A DNA stretch of 21,032 nucleotides from an uncultured Acidimicrobium sp. (lineage in GTDB: Bacteria > Actinomycetota > Acidimicrobiia > Acidimicrobiales > Ilumatobacteraceae): positions 1-21,032 of the forward strand of contig CAITUB010000056.1 in the NCBI GenBank assembly GCA_903895515.1, written 5' to 3'. Made by a program: the position numbers and the translations under genes. This document shows positions 1 through 8,155 of this stretch, piece after piece (position 1 is the first letter of the stretch; the number at the start of each line of letters is the position of its first letter). A model generated the notes under the pieces. The model was not told where the DNA came from. It searched no databases and was given only the letters and a program-made list of their open reading frames with translations.

Positions 1-376
1 CGACACTGATTGAGCGTTCCAATCCGGGCACTCCAGCAATGTGAGCTAGCGAGTCGCCAACCGTTACGTGCCCCTTGCCGCCTGCAGCGAACTCTGGCCA
101 CACGCTTTCAATTGGCGCTTCCAAATTCAGCAGGCCGCGCTCGACCAGCATCATGATTGCAGTTGCACAAATACCCTTGGTGCCCGAAGCGATAACGCAC
201 ACCGTTCCGTCGTCCCACGGCTTTTCATCGCTACGAACGCCGCCCCACAAATCGACAACCTGCTTGCCTTTGTGCGTTGCCGCAAACGATGCACCCGCCA
301 TATTCGGACCGTGATACTTGTTAAACACTTTGGCCACTGCTTCAAATCCGGGCGCAACAATTTGTTCCCGTGACAT
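1..376 (-). CDS. Serine hydrolase of the beta-lactamase/EstB family, partial (C-terminus beyond left edge)
   Basis: The reverse strand from the ATG at 376 stays open to the left edge, giving 125 residues that start MSREQIVAPGFEAV. A class C beta-lactamase-type SxxK motif is visible as S64-G-T-K67, where the serine is the expected nucleophile and the lysine the general base. It is followed by the hydrophobic helix expected after this motif and by HIAGVPGL, matching the usual HTSGLPG stretch. The Tyr-x-Asn motif would lie in the missing part. The start is two bases after the stop of the homocysteine methyltransferase gene, so it is probably the last or a late gene of the operon. The family includes esterases, D-aminopeptidases and amidases; the substrate cannot be told. 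Its place in a choline/betaine operon makes an ester or amide of a quaternary amine a reasonable guess only. Confidence 0.8.
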   Translation of the reverse strand, partial: MSREQIVAPGFEAVAKVFNKYHGPNMAGASFAATHKGKQVVDLWGGVRSDEKPWDDGTVCVIASGTKGICATAIMMLVERGLLNLEAPIESVWPEFAAGGKGHVTVGDSLAHIAGVPGLERSISV

Positions 377-378
377 GT

Positions 379-1389
379 TCAGCTCTCACCTCTTCCGCGC
401 CTGCGACGTGAATCTCGATCGGTGGTATCTGACACCGTAGGAATCGAATTAGTCAGTGCTCCAAGCGCATCCACCACTTCGTCAACACTCGGAGTCGAGC
501 CCTTGGTGTGGCCATCTATTGCATGGCGCATAGCAGCCACATGTTCGGGAGAGTTGCCGCAACAGCCACCAACGATTCGTACTCCTGCATCAATTGCCAG
601 TTCGGCATATGTTGCCATCAGCTCTGGTGTTCCGGAATAGGTAATGGTGGTGCCAACAAATTTTGGAATTCCACAGTTTCCTTTAGACACCACCGGAGTT
701 GCAAAACCAGACATCTCCGAAACCGACACCACAATGTCGGAAGCTCCGACACCACAGTTGGCACCAATGGCAAGAGGCTGCGGATCGATGCCTGCAAATA
801 TGTCCTCAAGCGCGTTTGGCATGATGCCCATCATCGTTCGGCCCGCAGTATCAAACGACATGGTGCACACATACGGCATGCCAACACGAATAGCAGCAAG
901 TGCTGCAGCTCGCGCTTCTTCGGGTGCCGACATGGTTTCAATCCACGCGACGTCTGCTCCGCCAGCTTTCAAACCTTCAATTTGTTCTGCGAATGCATCG
1001 ACGGCATCGGCTTCAGTGAGTGCACCAAGTGGCTCAAATAGTTCGCCAGTTGGCCCAACTGAACCCGCAACCACAACGGGCCGCGAAGATGCATCGGCAA
1101 CTTTTCGTGCAATCTGCGCTGCACCCTTTGCCAACTCGAACGTTCGCGACTGCGCGTTATGCAATTTCAAACGATGACGATTGCAGCCAAACGTATTGGT
1201 GAGAATGATGTCAGATCCAGCATCAACAAACTGCTGATGTAGTGATTCCACGCGATCCGGGTGGTCGGTGATCCAAAACTCTGGTGGTTCGCCGGAGGTA
1301 AGCCCCATGGCGAAATAATTTGTTCCAGTTGCGCCATCTGCCAATAACACTTTTCCCGAGAGCAGCAACTGCTCCAGCGATGTTTGCAT
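379..1389 (-). CDS. Homocysteine/betaine-homocysteine S-methyltransferase family protein
   Basis: This 336-residue protein is a zinc-dependent methyltransferase of the S-methyltransf_1 family (BHMT, MmuM, MetH N-domain). It would transfer a methyl group from a donor such as glycine betaine to homocysteine, or possibly to another thiol. The DGATGTN motif is near residue 18, and the three zinc-ligand cysteines are in place: C212 in GANCG and C276/C277 in GGCCG. The TIM-barrel core ends near residue 300. A tail follows that finishes in four arginines plus RGES, an extension unusual for the family. The stop lies two bases from the downstream hydrolase start; the upstream FAD gene stops nine bases before this ATG. 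No clear Shine-Dalgarno is seen, so translation may be coupled. The context favours betaine or dimethylglycine as donor, but S-methylmethionine cannot be excluded. Confidence 0.88.
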   Translation of the reverse strand: MQTSLEQLLLSGKVLLADGATGTNYFAMGLTSGEPPEFWITDHPDRVESLHQQFVDAGSDIILTNTFGCNRHRLKLHNAQSRTFELAKGAAQIARKVADASSRPVVVAGSVGPTGELFEPLGALTEADAVDAFAEQIEGLKAGGADVAWIETMSAPEEARAAALAAIRVGMPYVCTMSFDTAGRTMMGIMPNALEDIFAGIDPQPLAIGANCGVGASDIVVSVSEMSGFATPVVSKGNCGIPKFVGTTITYSGTPELMATYAELAIDAGVRIVGGCCGNSPEHVAAMRHAIDGHTKGSTPSVDEVVDALGALTNSIPTVSDTTDRDSRRRRGRGES

Positions 1390-1398
1390 TGAACGAGA

Positions 1399-2703
1399 CT
1401 AACCCATCACGTTTCCGGCGGTGTCCGCCTGTGTGCGAAGTCGCGAGAATGCAGAAAGGTTGATCGGCATTCCAGTGAACTCGCCCATGACTTCTACTGG
1501 GGTCACATCGTGGTCAATGCCTTGCTCTTGTGCTTCGATGAGCGTGCGCATGAACTTACCAACGAGAGGCGCATTCTTGAACTGGTTACCACTTGTGCCA
1601 CAGGCCATGAAGAACCCAGGAAGGCTTGACTTGTCATACAGCGGAATCCAGTCGTCGGTCACGTCGTACAACGCACCGATGCCAAGCAGTTTGTGCGGAA
1701 TACCGAAGTCTGGCAAGCGACGAGCCAAACGAAGCATGACGCGCTCGAAGAACTCCACCGACACCGAATCATTCCAGTTGTCCGCATCGTCCAAGAAGTG
1801 CAATGGATCGCACGCTGGTTCTGTAGTGCCAACGTTGAGCAAGTCACCCATGTGCGGACGGAAGTACTGACCAAGGTCGAGGTCTGCAACAACCGGCGCA
1901 TTGTCTTCCAAGCGGAAGCCCTTCGGTGCTGGTGGCGAGAACACTTCTTGGCGCAGTGGACGATGATGCACCTTCATCTCGTCATACACGCCAGCCATGC
2001 GGTTAATTGCCGCAGCATGCGGGCCAGCAGCATTGATGACGATTGGCGCTTCGAAACGCTCGCCTGTCTTCAGCACTACTCCACTCACTACATCTCCATC
2101 ACGAGTGATTTCACTGACCTCTTTGTGGAACAAGAATTCGGCACCGTAATGCTTTGCAGCATTGGCCAAGTTGTGTGCTGCCAACATTGGGTCGTCCATG
2201 AATCCGCTCAACGGGTCGAACAAAGCCGACAGCTGGTCGTATGGATCGTCAGCAAACGCAGGGTCTTCAATGGCCTTAGGTGGATAGAACTTGCCCGTTT
2301 CAAATGCTGGCCAACGCTTCTTCACTTCTTCTGGCGATAACACTTCATATGGAATGCCGAATTCGTCCCACAGTTCGCGCTGACGAAGTCCGTCGTAGCC
2401 CTCGGTGAGGAATACCAAGTAACCGGTCTGGACATATTTGGCCATGCCGTCTGGATCTTCGATTCCAACGAACTTGCTCCAGTTAAACCAGTGCTGCGCA
2501 TTTTCCCACGCCATCAAAATGGTGTTGAAGTTTGAATACGTAAAACGAATGATTGCCGAAGAAGCACTGGTTGACCCTGCTCCCGCAGCACCACCCTTGT
2601 CGACGACCACTACTTTGCGACCATGACGCGACAGTTCGAGTGCAATGGACGCACCCATAACTCCACCGCCAATGATGACTACATCGGTTTTAGTTGTGCT
2701 CAT
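1399..2703 (-). CDS. FAD-dependent oxidoreductase, SoxB/DAO family (likely sarcosine or dimethylglycine oxidation)
   Basis: A 434-residue flavoprotein with an N-terminal Rossmann motif GGGVMGASIALELS just after the start. The stretch GSTSASSAIIRFTYSN resembles the GxTGRNTTIIRSNY region of the beta subunit of heterotetrameric sarcosine oxidase. No histidine sits where dimethylglycine dehydrogenase attaches FAD covalently, so FAD is probably non-covalent here. No C-terminal GcvT domain is present. I start it at the ATG at 2703, not further upstream, because that ATG overlaps the metF stop as ATGA and is preceded by GGAG eight bases away. It probably oxidises an N-methyl amine acid (sarcosine most likely) in the cytoplasm, delivering formaldehyde or methylene-THF. 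A proline or glycine oxidase role is the alternative. Confidence 0.85.
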   Translation of the reverse strand: MSTTKTDVVIIGGGVMGASIALELSRHGRKVVVVDKGGAAGAGSTSASSAIIRFTYSNFNTILMAWENAQHWFNWSKFVGIEDPDGMAKYVQTGYLVFLTEGYDGLRQRELWDEFGIPYEVLSPEEVKKRWPAFETGKFYPPKAIEDPAFADDPYDQLSALFDPLSGFMDDPMLAAHNLANAAKHYGAEFLFHKEVSEITRDGDVVSGVVLKTGERFEAPIVINAAGPHAAAINRMAGVYDEMKVHHRPLRQEVFSPPAPKGFRLEDNAPVVADLDLGQYFRPHMGDLLNVGTTEPACDPLHFLDDADNWNDSVSVEFFERVMLRLARRLPDFGIPHKLLGIGALYDVTDDWIPLYDKSSLPGFFMACGTSGNQFKNAPLVGKFMRTLIEAQEQGIDHDVTPVEVMGEFTGMPINLSAFSRLRTQADTAGNVMG

Positions 2704-3584
2704 ACTTGCTGCTCCAAAATTGCATTTGCCCACTGCGCAGTATCGGCAGTGCTATTGAACGTGAACGAATGAATTCCCGAAACGTTGAGTTCGTCTGCTT
2801 TCACCGCAATGTCATTCAACAACTTCGTTGGGTCGTAGCCACCTGGTGCGAACATAAGCGTGAGTGAAGCCTTGTTCTTCTTTAAGTAGCGCAATGACTG
2901 GCCAACACCGGTGCGAACACCCACAGACATCAAACGCGTGCGATCAACTACACCCGGAATTCCAAGATTGATTGGAGTGGTGAAGCCTGCTGCGCGCAAG
3001 TCTTTCAACCAGCTCAAGATGAGTGGAGCATCAAAGCACATTTGCGTTGATGCAAGACCCTTCACGCCGTGACTCTTCAACAACGCTTCTTTTTCGATTA
3101 CCGAATTGTGCAAGTCACTTTTGCTGATGGTTGCATGACCATCTGGATAAGCGCCAAAACCGATGGTGTCTACTCCAGGCTTTGCTTCAAGAAAATCCTT
3201 CATGAATGGAAGCGCATATTGGTAGTGCGGCGGAACTTCTGCATCGCCACCAATAATGAATACTTCCTTAATCCCCTTTTCGCGTACCCATGCCGCCAAC
3301 TTGGCTGCGTGCTCTGGGCCTTCAACCAAGCGTGCAGCAAAGTGTGGAACCACGTTGTGGCCCTTTTCAAGCAGCTGCTCACAGAGTTGTTGAGTAGTGG
3401 CAATGCCCTTTGCTGGCGAACAGGTCACTGACACTGCGGCGCCCTTTGGCAAGTCGGCAATTGCTTGATCTAGCGACTTCAAAGGAACAAGTTCGTAGCG
3501 CATGTTGCGCACCAGGCGCTGTGCTGCAGGTGTGGTCTTTCCTCCACGCTTGCCTTTGCCGAGAAGTGTCGAAATGATGCTCAT
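2700..3584 (-). CDS. metF: Methylenetetrahydrofolate reductase-like protein
   Basis: A 294-residue protein of the MTHFR family (FAD TIM barrel interconverting methylene-THF and methyl-THF). The catalytic-Glu position appears as RYELVPL (E31), equivalent to FEFFPP of MetF. An Asp sits in IIGGD (D114), and GAYPDGH near residue 145 matches the family's GYPEGH. Length is close to E. coli MetF. The N-terminus carries a short basic run (GKGKRGGK) before the barrel. In this operon it would oxidise the methyl-THF made by the corrinoid methyltransferase, feeding FolD and Fhs, so the physiological direction may be the reverse of methionine synthesis. Its stop overlaps the next start by four bases (ATGA); GGAG lies five bases before its own start. 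Confidence 0.88.
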   Translation of the reverse strand: MSIISTLLGKGKRGGKTTPAAQRLVRNMRYELVPLKSLDQAIADLPKGAAVSVTCSPAKGIATTQQLCEQLLEKGHNVVPHFAARLVEGPEHAAKLAAWVREKGIKEVFIIGGDAEVPPHYQYALPFMKDFLEAKPGVDTIGFGAYPDGHATISKSDLHNSVIEKEALLKSHGVKGLASTQMCFDAPLILSWLKDLRAAGFTTPINLGIPGVVDRTRLMSVGVRTGVGQSLRYLKKNKASLTLMFAPGGYDPTKLLNDIAVKADELNVSGIHSFTFNSTADTAQWANAILEQQV

Positions 3585-3625
3585 TGTTGCTCCGTATGGT
3601 GTTTTTGTGAATTGGGGGTTGTGAT

Positions 3626-5164
3626 TCAGCCGAACGTATCGGGCAGAACAGCCTTGCGCTTAGCGATGTATTCCTGCAACTCGGCGTCGATTGCGTCGTC
3701 TAATGCAGGCGGTTGATATGAGGCAAGGCGTTCTTTCCACAGCCTGTTTGCTCGCTGTGAAGCGTCCAAACTGCCGTCTTCCACCCACTGCTCGAAGCTG
3801 TTGTTGTCGGCAGTATCGGAGCGATAGAACGCAGTTTCAAAATTGGCCAAGGTGTGCGCTGTTCCCAAGAAGTGATTACCCGGCACATTTTCGCGCATTG
3901 CGCTCATTGCTTGGCCATTTTCGGTGATGTCGAGACCCTTGCCAAACGTCATCATCATGCCCAATTGGTCACAATCGAGAACAAACTTTTCATATCCAAT
4001 TGCTAGTCCGCCTTCCAACCAACCTGCAGAGTGCAACACGAAGTTGGTTCCCGCCATGATTGTTGGAATAAGTGTCGACGCACTTTCATATGCGGCCTGA
4101 GCATCCGGAAGTTTCGATGCGCACAACGAACCGCCAGAGCGGAATGGAACTCCGAGACGACGCGCAAGTGTTGCAACGGTGTACAGCACCATGGCCGGTT
4201 CTGGAGTGCCAAATGTTGGCGCACCAGTAAGCATGGACATCGAACTTGCGAACGAACCGAAGATCACTGGAGCGCCTGGACGAACCAGTTGACAAAATGC
4301 CATTCCAACAAGTGACTCAGCAAGTGTTTGTGAGATCACGCCAGCAGATGTTGATGGGGCCATTGCTCCAGCCAAAATAAATGGCGTAATGATGCACGCC
4401 TGATTATTCGATGCGTAAACTTCGGCCGATTCCAACATGGTGGCGTCCCACACCAATGGCGATGATGCATTGATCAGGCTGGTCATAACAGTGCGATCCT
4501 GCAAGTCGCCGCCGAATGCGATGCGCGCCATGTTCACGCTGTCTTGTGCGCGCTCTCCTGCAGTTACCGAGCCCATGAAACCTTTGTCGCTGTACTTGAT
4601 GTGCGCGTACACCATGTCGAGATGGCGCTTGCTGACAGGAATGTCTACCGGTTCACACACGGTTCCACCTGAGTGGTGAATATACGGAGACATGTATGCA
4701 AGCTTTACGAAATTCTGAAAGTCGGCAATGGTGGCATAACGACGGCCATTGTCTAGGTCGTGCACAAATGGCGAGCCATAGTTTGGAGCAAACACCGTTG
4801 CATCGCCACCAATTTGCACGTTGTTTTCAGGGTTGCGCGCATGCTGCGTGTAGATACGCGGCGCACTTGCCTGAATAATGCTGCGACACATGCCGCGCGG
4901 AAAGCGCACACGAGTTCCATCCACAATTGCCCCAGCATTTTTGAACCGTTCAATCGCGCTTGGGTAATCGCGAATCTCGACACCAATTTCTTCCAAAATT
5001 GCGTCTGCATTGTTTTCAAGAATTTGCAGACCCTCTTCGGAAACCATTTCATAGGGTTTGATCAATCGAGTGAGATATGGCTCTCGCAGGGCATTTGAAG
5101 TTTTGCGCGTCGATTGGCGAGCCGCACGGCCGCCTCCCTTTCGGTGATGCACTTCTTCAGTCAT
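3626..5164 (-). CDS. Non-pyrrolysine trimethylamine methyltransferase (MttB) family protein, probable glycine betaine:corrinoid methyltransferase
   Basis: This 512-residue protein belongs to the MttB superfamily, whose members move a methyl group from a quaternary or tertiary amine to a cobalt corrinoid protein. Archaeal MttB has an in-frame amber codon for pyrrolysine. Here the frame is uninterrupted, as in MtgB-type members that use glycine betaine, carnitine or proline betaine. The N-terminus is basic and Gly/Arg-rich (RKGGGRAAR) for about 30 residues, and the family core starts near YLTRLIKPYEM. The long open frame reaches 5371, but I place the start at the ATG at 5164: residues before it are shadow coding of the upstream gene, and GGGGAG precedes it. 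It lies 37 bases after the activator gene. Betaine is the inferred substrate from the adjacent transporter, choline dehydrogenase and dimethylglycine-type flavoproteins. Confidence 0.88.
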   Translation of the reverse strand: MTEEVHHRKGGGRAARQSTRKTSNALREPYLTRLIKPYEMVSEEGLQILENNADAILEEIGVEIRDYPSAIERFKNAGAIVDGTRVRFPRGMCRSIIQASAPRIYTQHARNPENNVQIGGDATVFAPNYGSPFVHDLDNGRRYATIADFQNFVKLAYMSPYIHHSGGTVCEPVDIPVSKRHLDMVYAHIKYSDKGFMGSVTAGERAQDSVNMARIAFGGDLQDRTVMTSLINASSPLVWDATMLESAEVYASNNQACIITPFILAGAMAPSTSAGVISQTLAESLVGMAFCQLVRPGAPVIFGSFASSMSMLTGAPTFGTPEPAMVLYTVATLARRLGVPFRSGGSLCASKLPDAQAAYESASTLIPTIMAGTNFVLHSAGWLEGGLAIGYEKFVLDCDQLGMMMTFGKGLDITENGQAMSAMRENVPGNHFLGTAHTLANFETAFYRSDTADNNSFEQWVEDGSLDASQRANRLWKERLASYQPPALDDAIDAELQEYIAKRKAVLPDTFG

Positions 5165-5201
5165 AATCTCCCCACTTCTCCAAATATTCTCGCAGAAATC
5201 A

Positions 5202-7220
5202 TTATGCGCGACGACGCCTTCGCTGCCCACCGCCAGCACCATCGCCTGAGCCTTCAGTTCTCGGTGGCAATGTGACCAACGTAGACAGGTTCGGAGTTGG
5301 TGCATACGCGTGCGGAAATGCCATAGCGGCCACAAAGAGGTCCTGGAAGCGAGGCTCTGTTGCAGTCTCAATTTTGGTTACGTGCGTAACGGTGTGCTCC
5401 ATCTCGCGTCGTTGCGCACGGGACAACAACGCTTTTGCCGCGCCTGTTCCTGCAGAGTTTCCTACTGATCGCACTCCCGGTAATGGGCAATCAGGCACCA
5501 AACCAAGCACCATTGCATAGGTTGGGTCAATATGTGCACCGAATGCACCAGCAAGACGAATGTCATGCACCTCTGGTGATCCAGCATGTTCAACCAACAA
5601 ATCGATTCCTGCGCGCAACGCAGCTTTTGCCAATTGAATAGCGCGAATATCGTTTTGAGTAATGAACAATTTGGTGTCGCCATTTTCGTACAGCAAGTAC
5701 GAGAACGTGCGATCATCAGAAACTACCCGCGGAGTTTTTTCTACGAGTGACCCTTGGACCACTCCATCTTGAGAAATGATTCCCGCCAAGTACATTTCGG
5801 CAATTACTTCAATGATTCCAGAGCCACAGACCCCAGTTACTGGCGTGTCTTGCACCGCTTCATCAAAACCAGGTTCGTTAGACCACATGTCAATGCCGAT
5901 GGCACGGAAACGTGGCTCGAATGTGACCGGATCGATACGTACTTTTTCGATTGCCCCAGCGGTTGCACGTTGCCCGCAGCTCAGCTGAGCACCTTCGAAC
6001 GCTGGACCGGTTGGTGACGATGCAGCAAATTGCCGTGTTGTGTCGCCGAGCACGATTTCGGCATTTGTTCCAACGTCGATGAGCAACTGCATCGACGATC
6101 CACGGTGTGGACCTTCCGAAAGAATTGCTGCCGCGGTATCTGCACCCACGTGGCCTGCAATGCACGGACCAACATAGAACGACGCATTTGGCAGGTGAAT
6201 ATCAAGTTCTTCTGCAGCACCAAAAGTTGCCTCACTCGTTGCCAACACGAACGGTGCAGCCCCAAGTGGTGTCGGGTCAATGCCCAACAAAATATGGTGC
6301 ATGATCGGGTTGCCCACCATGACCACTTCAAGAATTTTATCTGGAGTGATATCGGCCTTGTCGGCCAACTCGTGAACCAAGTCATTGATTGCATTGCGAA
6401 TGACTGTGGTGAGTTCCTTTTCGCCGCCTTTGTTCATCATCACGTACGACACGCGACTCATGAGGTCTTCGCCGAAGCGGATCTGTGGGTTCATTACTCC
6501 AGAACTACTCATCACTTCGCCTGTTGTGAGATCGATCAAGTGTCCTGCAACTGTTGTCGACCCAATGTCGATCGCAATTCCAAACATCGTTTCCACGAAC
6601 CCAGGCCAAGCAGCGACGATATTGCCCGCAACACCATCAACTTCGGAGCGCTTAATCGCAATGGTCGCGCCACCGTCACCTTTATCAATCGCCCTGTTCA
6701 CCTGGGCAAGTGCATTGTTGCTGATGGTCGGACGTGCAATGTTGTGTTGCTGGGCGATTGCGTCGCGAATGATTTGCGATGCAGTGACATCGTCTCCAAG
6801 CTCAGAAGGCGTTACAGCGATGTAGAAGAGGCTGAACGTTGGGTCGACAACGATTACACCCAAGTCCAAGTCTTTACGCACAATCTGACGGTGCACTTGG
6901 CTCATTGCAGGAACGTCGATGACCATGTCGCCGCACACTTTGGCCATACAACCGAGACGATTACCTTCTGCGAGTGCGCGCTTACCCTTGTATTTGATTT
7001 CACCCTCAGAACGCTCACTCAATGAAGACTCAACTGCCTCAATCCCCCATTTTGAAAATGATCCAAAACTTGGAGTGATTTGACAACGACCGCAAATACC
7101 TCGTCCACCGCATACCGAATCGATGTCGGCGCCAAGCTTGCGCGCAGCGTCCAACACCGTGATTCCATCTTCGACGGTGCCGTCTAATCCAGACGGCGTA
7201 AAGACAATGCGATGCGACAT
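5202..7220 (-). CDS. Corrinoid-activating ferredoxin/ASKHA-domain protein (RamA/DUF4445 family)
   Basis: A 672-residue protein with an N-terminal plant-type [2Fe-2S] ferredoxin domain whose ligands fit C37-x5-C43-x2-C46 and C91. A linker follows, then an actin-like ATPase (ASKHA) region with the phosphate motif DIGSTT at 218-223 and a second LIDVGTNAEIVLG motif. This architecture is that of ATP-dependent reductive activators, which return inactive Co(II) corrinoid to Co(I). That repair should matter most in a cell exposed to oxygen. It ends in a glycine-rich stretch and five consecutive arginines (GGGQRRRRRA). It starts six bases after the methyltransferase gene with no strong Shine-Dalgarno, suggesting coupling. 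The likely client is the corrinoid protein encoded at 9196-9915. Confidence 0.9.
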   Translation of the reverse strand: MSHRIVFTPSGLDGTVEDGITVLDAARKLGADIDSVCGGRGICGRCQITPSFGSFSKWGIEAVESSLSERSEGEIKYKGKRALAEGNRLGCMAKVCGDMVIDVPAMSQVHRQIVRKDLDLGVIVVDPTFSLFYIAVTPSELGDDVTASQIIRDAIAQQHNIARPTISNNALAQVNRAIDKGDGGATIAIKRSEVDGVAGNIVAAWPGFVETMFGIAIDIGSTTVAGHLIDLTTGEVMSSSGVMNPQIRFGEDLMSRVSYVMMNKGGEKELTTVIRNAINDLVHELADKADITPDKILEVVMVGNPIMHHILLGIDPTPLGAAPFVLATSEATFGAAEELDIHLPNASFYVGPCIAGHVGADTAAAILSEGPHRGSSMQLLIDVGTNAEIVLGDTTRQFAASSPTGPAFEGAQLSCGQRATAGAIEKVRIDPVTFEPRFRAIGIDMWSNEPGFDEAVQDTPVTGVCGSGIIEVIAEMYLAGIISQDGVVQGSLVEKTPRVVSDDRTFSYLLYENGDTKLFITQNDIRAIQLAKAALRAGIDLLVEHAGSPEVHDIRLAGAFGAHIDPTYAMVLGLVPDCPLPGVRSVGNSAGTGAAKALLSRAQRREMEHTVTHVTKIETATEPRFQDLFVAAMAFPHAYAPTPNLSTLVTLPPRTEGSGDGAGGGQRRRRRA

Positions 7221-7226
7221 GTGGCG

Positions 7227-8129
7227 TTATTGCGCAGGACGACGGCGGCGGCCTTCGCGATCGCCGCGACCACCAGTTGGAGCATTCGGATCGCGATTTG
7301 CCTTAATCCATGCCGCACAGTCCTGATCGTTTCCTGTCAATACGTCGGCGGCCATAATTGCTGCCTTCACTTCTGGGTGAAGCGGGCTCATGATGGCCGA
7401 AGTCATTCCCGAGGCCATGGCCATGCTGAGGAATGTTCCCGTAATTTGGTTGCGAGCTGGCAAACCAAAGCTGACGTTTGATGCGCCACACGTGGTGTTC
7501 ACTTTCAACTCTTCACGCAAACGACGAATTAATTTGAATGCCTGTTGTCCGGCTTGGCCAAGTGCGCCAATTGGCATGACCAATGGGTCAACGACAACAT
7601 CTGAGTAATGGATGCCGTAGTCGGCTGCACGATCAACAATCTTCTTTGCAACAGCAAAGCGAACATCTGGATCCATGCTGATTCCAGTTTCATCATTAGA
7701 AATTGCAACTACTGCTGCTCCGTACTTCTTTACCAACGGCAACACGCGATCGAGTGATTCATCTTCGCCGGTTACCGAGTTGACCAAGGCTTTGCCCTTG
7801 TACACCGAAAGTCCGCGCTCTAGCGCGTCGATGATTGATGAGTCGATGGACAATGGAACATCAGTGATTGCCTGCACCAACTGAATGGCACGTGCAAGCA
7901 ATGCAGGTTCATCGGCTAGAGGGATTCCAGCGTTGACGTCCAGCATTTGAGCCCCTGCTGCAACTTGAGCAAGCGCGTCTGCTTCAACACGACTGAAGTC
8001 GCCATTCTTCATTTCTTCGGCAAGCATTTTGCGGCCTGTTGGGTTAATGCGCTCTCCGATCATCACGAATGGACGATCGAAACCAATGACAACTTCTTTG
8101 GTTGGCGACGAAAGGATGGTATGGGTCAT
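7227..8129 (-). CDS. Methyltetrahydrofolate:corrinoid methyltransferase (AcsE/MtrH-like, pterin-binding)
   Basis: A 300-residue pterin-binding TIM barrel. Motifs are GERINPTG at 25-32, DVNAG at 64-68, SIDSS at 94-98, VNSVTGE near 116, and CGASNVSFGLP near 198, matching the GxSNxSFGLP signature of methyl-THF:corrinoid methyltransferases rather than dihydropteroate synthase. It would take the methyl group off the corrinoid protein and load it onto THF in the cytoplasm. The C-terminus is a hydrophilic Gly/Arg tail with four arginines (GDREGRRRRPAQ). It lies between the small 'virulence factor' gene (26-base gap) and the activator gene (6-base gap). The Shine-Dalgarno is weak (GAGAAA). Dihydropteroate synthase is the main alternative, made unlikely by motif and context. 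Confidence 0.9.
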   Translation of the reverse strand: MTHTILSSPTKEVVIGFDRPFVMIGERINPTGRKMLAEEMKNGDFSRVEADALAQVAAGAQMLDVNAGIPLADEPALLARAIQLVQAITDVPLSIDSSIIDALERGLSVYKGKALVNSVTGEDESLDRVLPLVKKYGAAVVAISNDETGISMDPDVRFAVAKKIVDRAADYGIHYSDVVVDPLVMPIGALGQAGQQAFKLIRRLREELKVNTTCGASNVSFGLPARNQITGTFLSMAMASGMTSAIMSPLHPEVKAAIMAADVLTGNDQDCAAWIKANRDPNAPTGGRGDREGRRRRPAQ

Positions 8130-8155
8130 GTCAGTTTCTCGTTTCTTTCTTGCTA

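Noticed and set aside
508..1041. Two overlapping 177-codon plus-strand frames (508-1041 and 644-1177) opposite the homocysteine methyltransferase gene
   Set aside because: Low-information composition, no domain, no ribosome binding site; the minus strand has all zinc ligands of a known family.
3626..5164. Pyrrolysine (amber) codon in the MttB-like gene
   Set aside because: The frame is open throughout without an internal TAG, so it is a non-pyrrolysine member.
5165..5371. N-terminal extension of the MttB-like frame up to 5371
   Set aside because: It overlaps the 3' end of the activator gene in another frame and adds residues unlike the family; the ATG at 5164 has a purine-rich ribosome binding site.
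6030..7025. A 331-codon open frame on the plus strand antisense to the corrinoid activator gene
   Set aside because: It is rich in Cys, His and Arg without recognisable motifs and lies wholly opposite a gene with clear ferredoxin and ASKHA motifs; it is a shadow frame.
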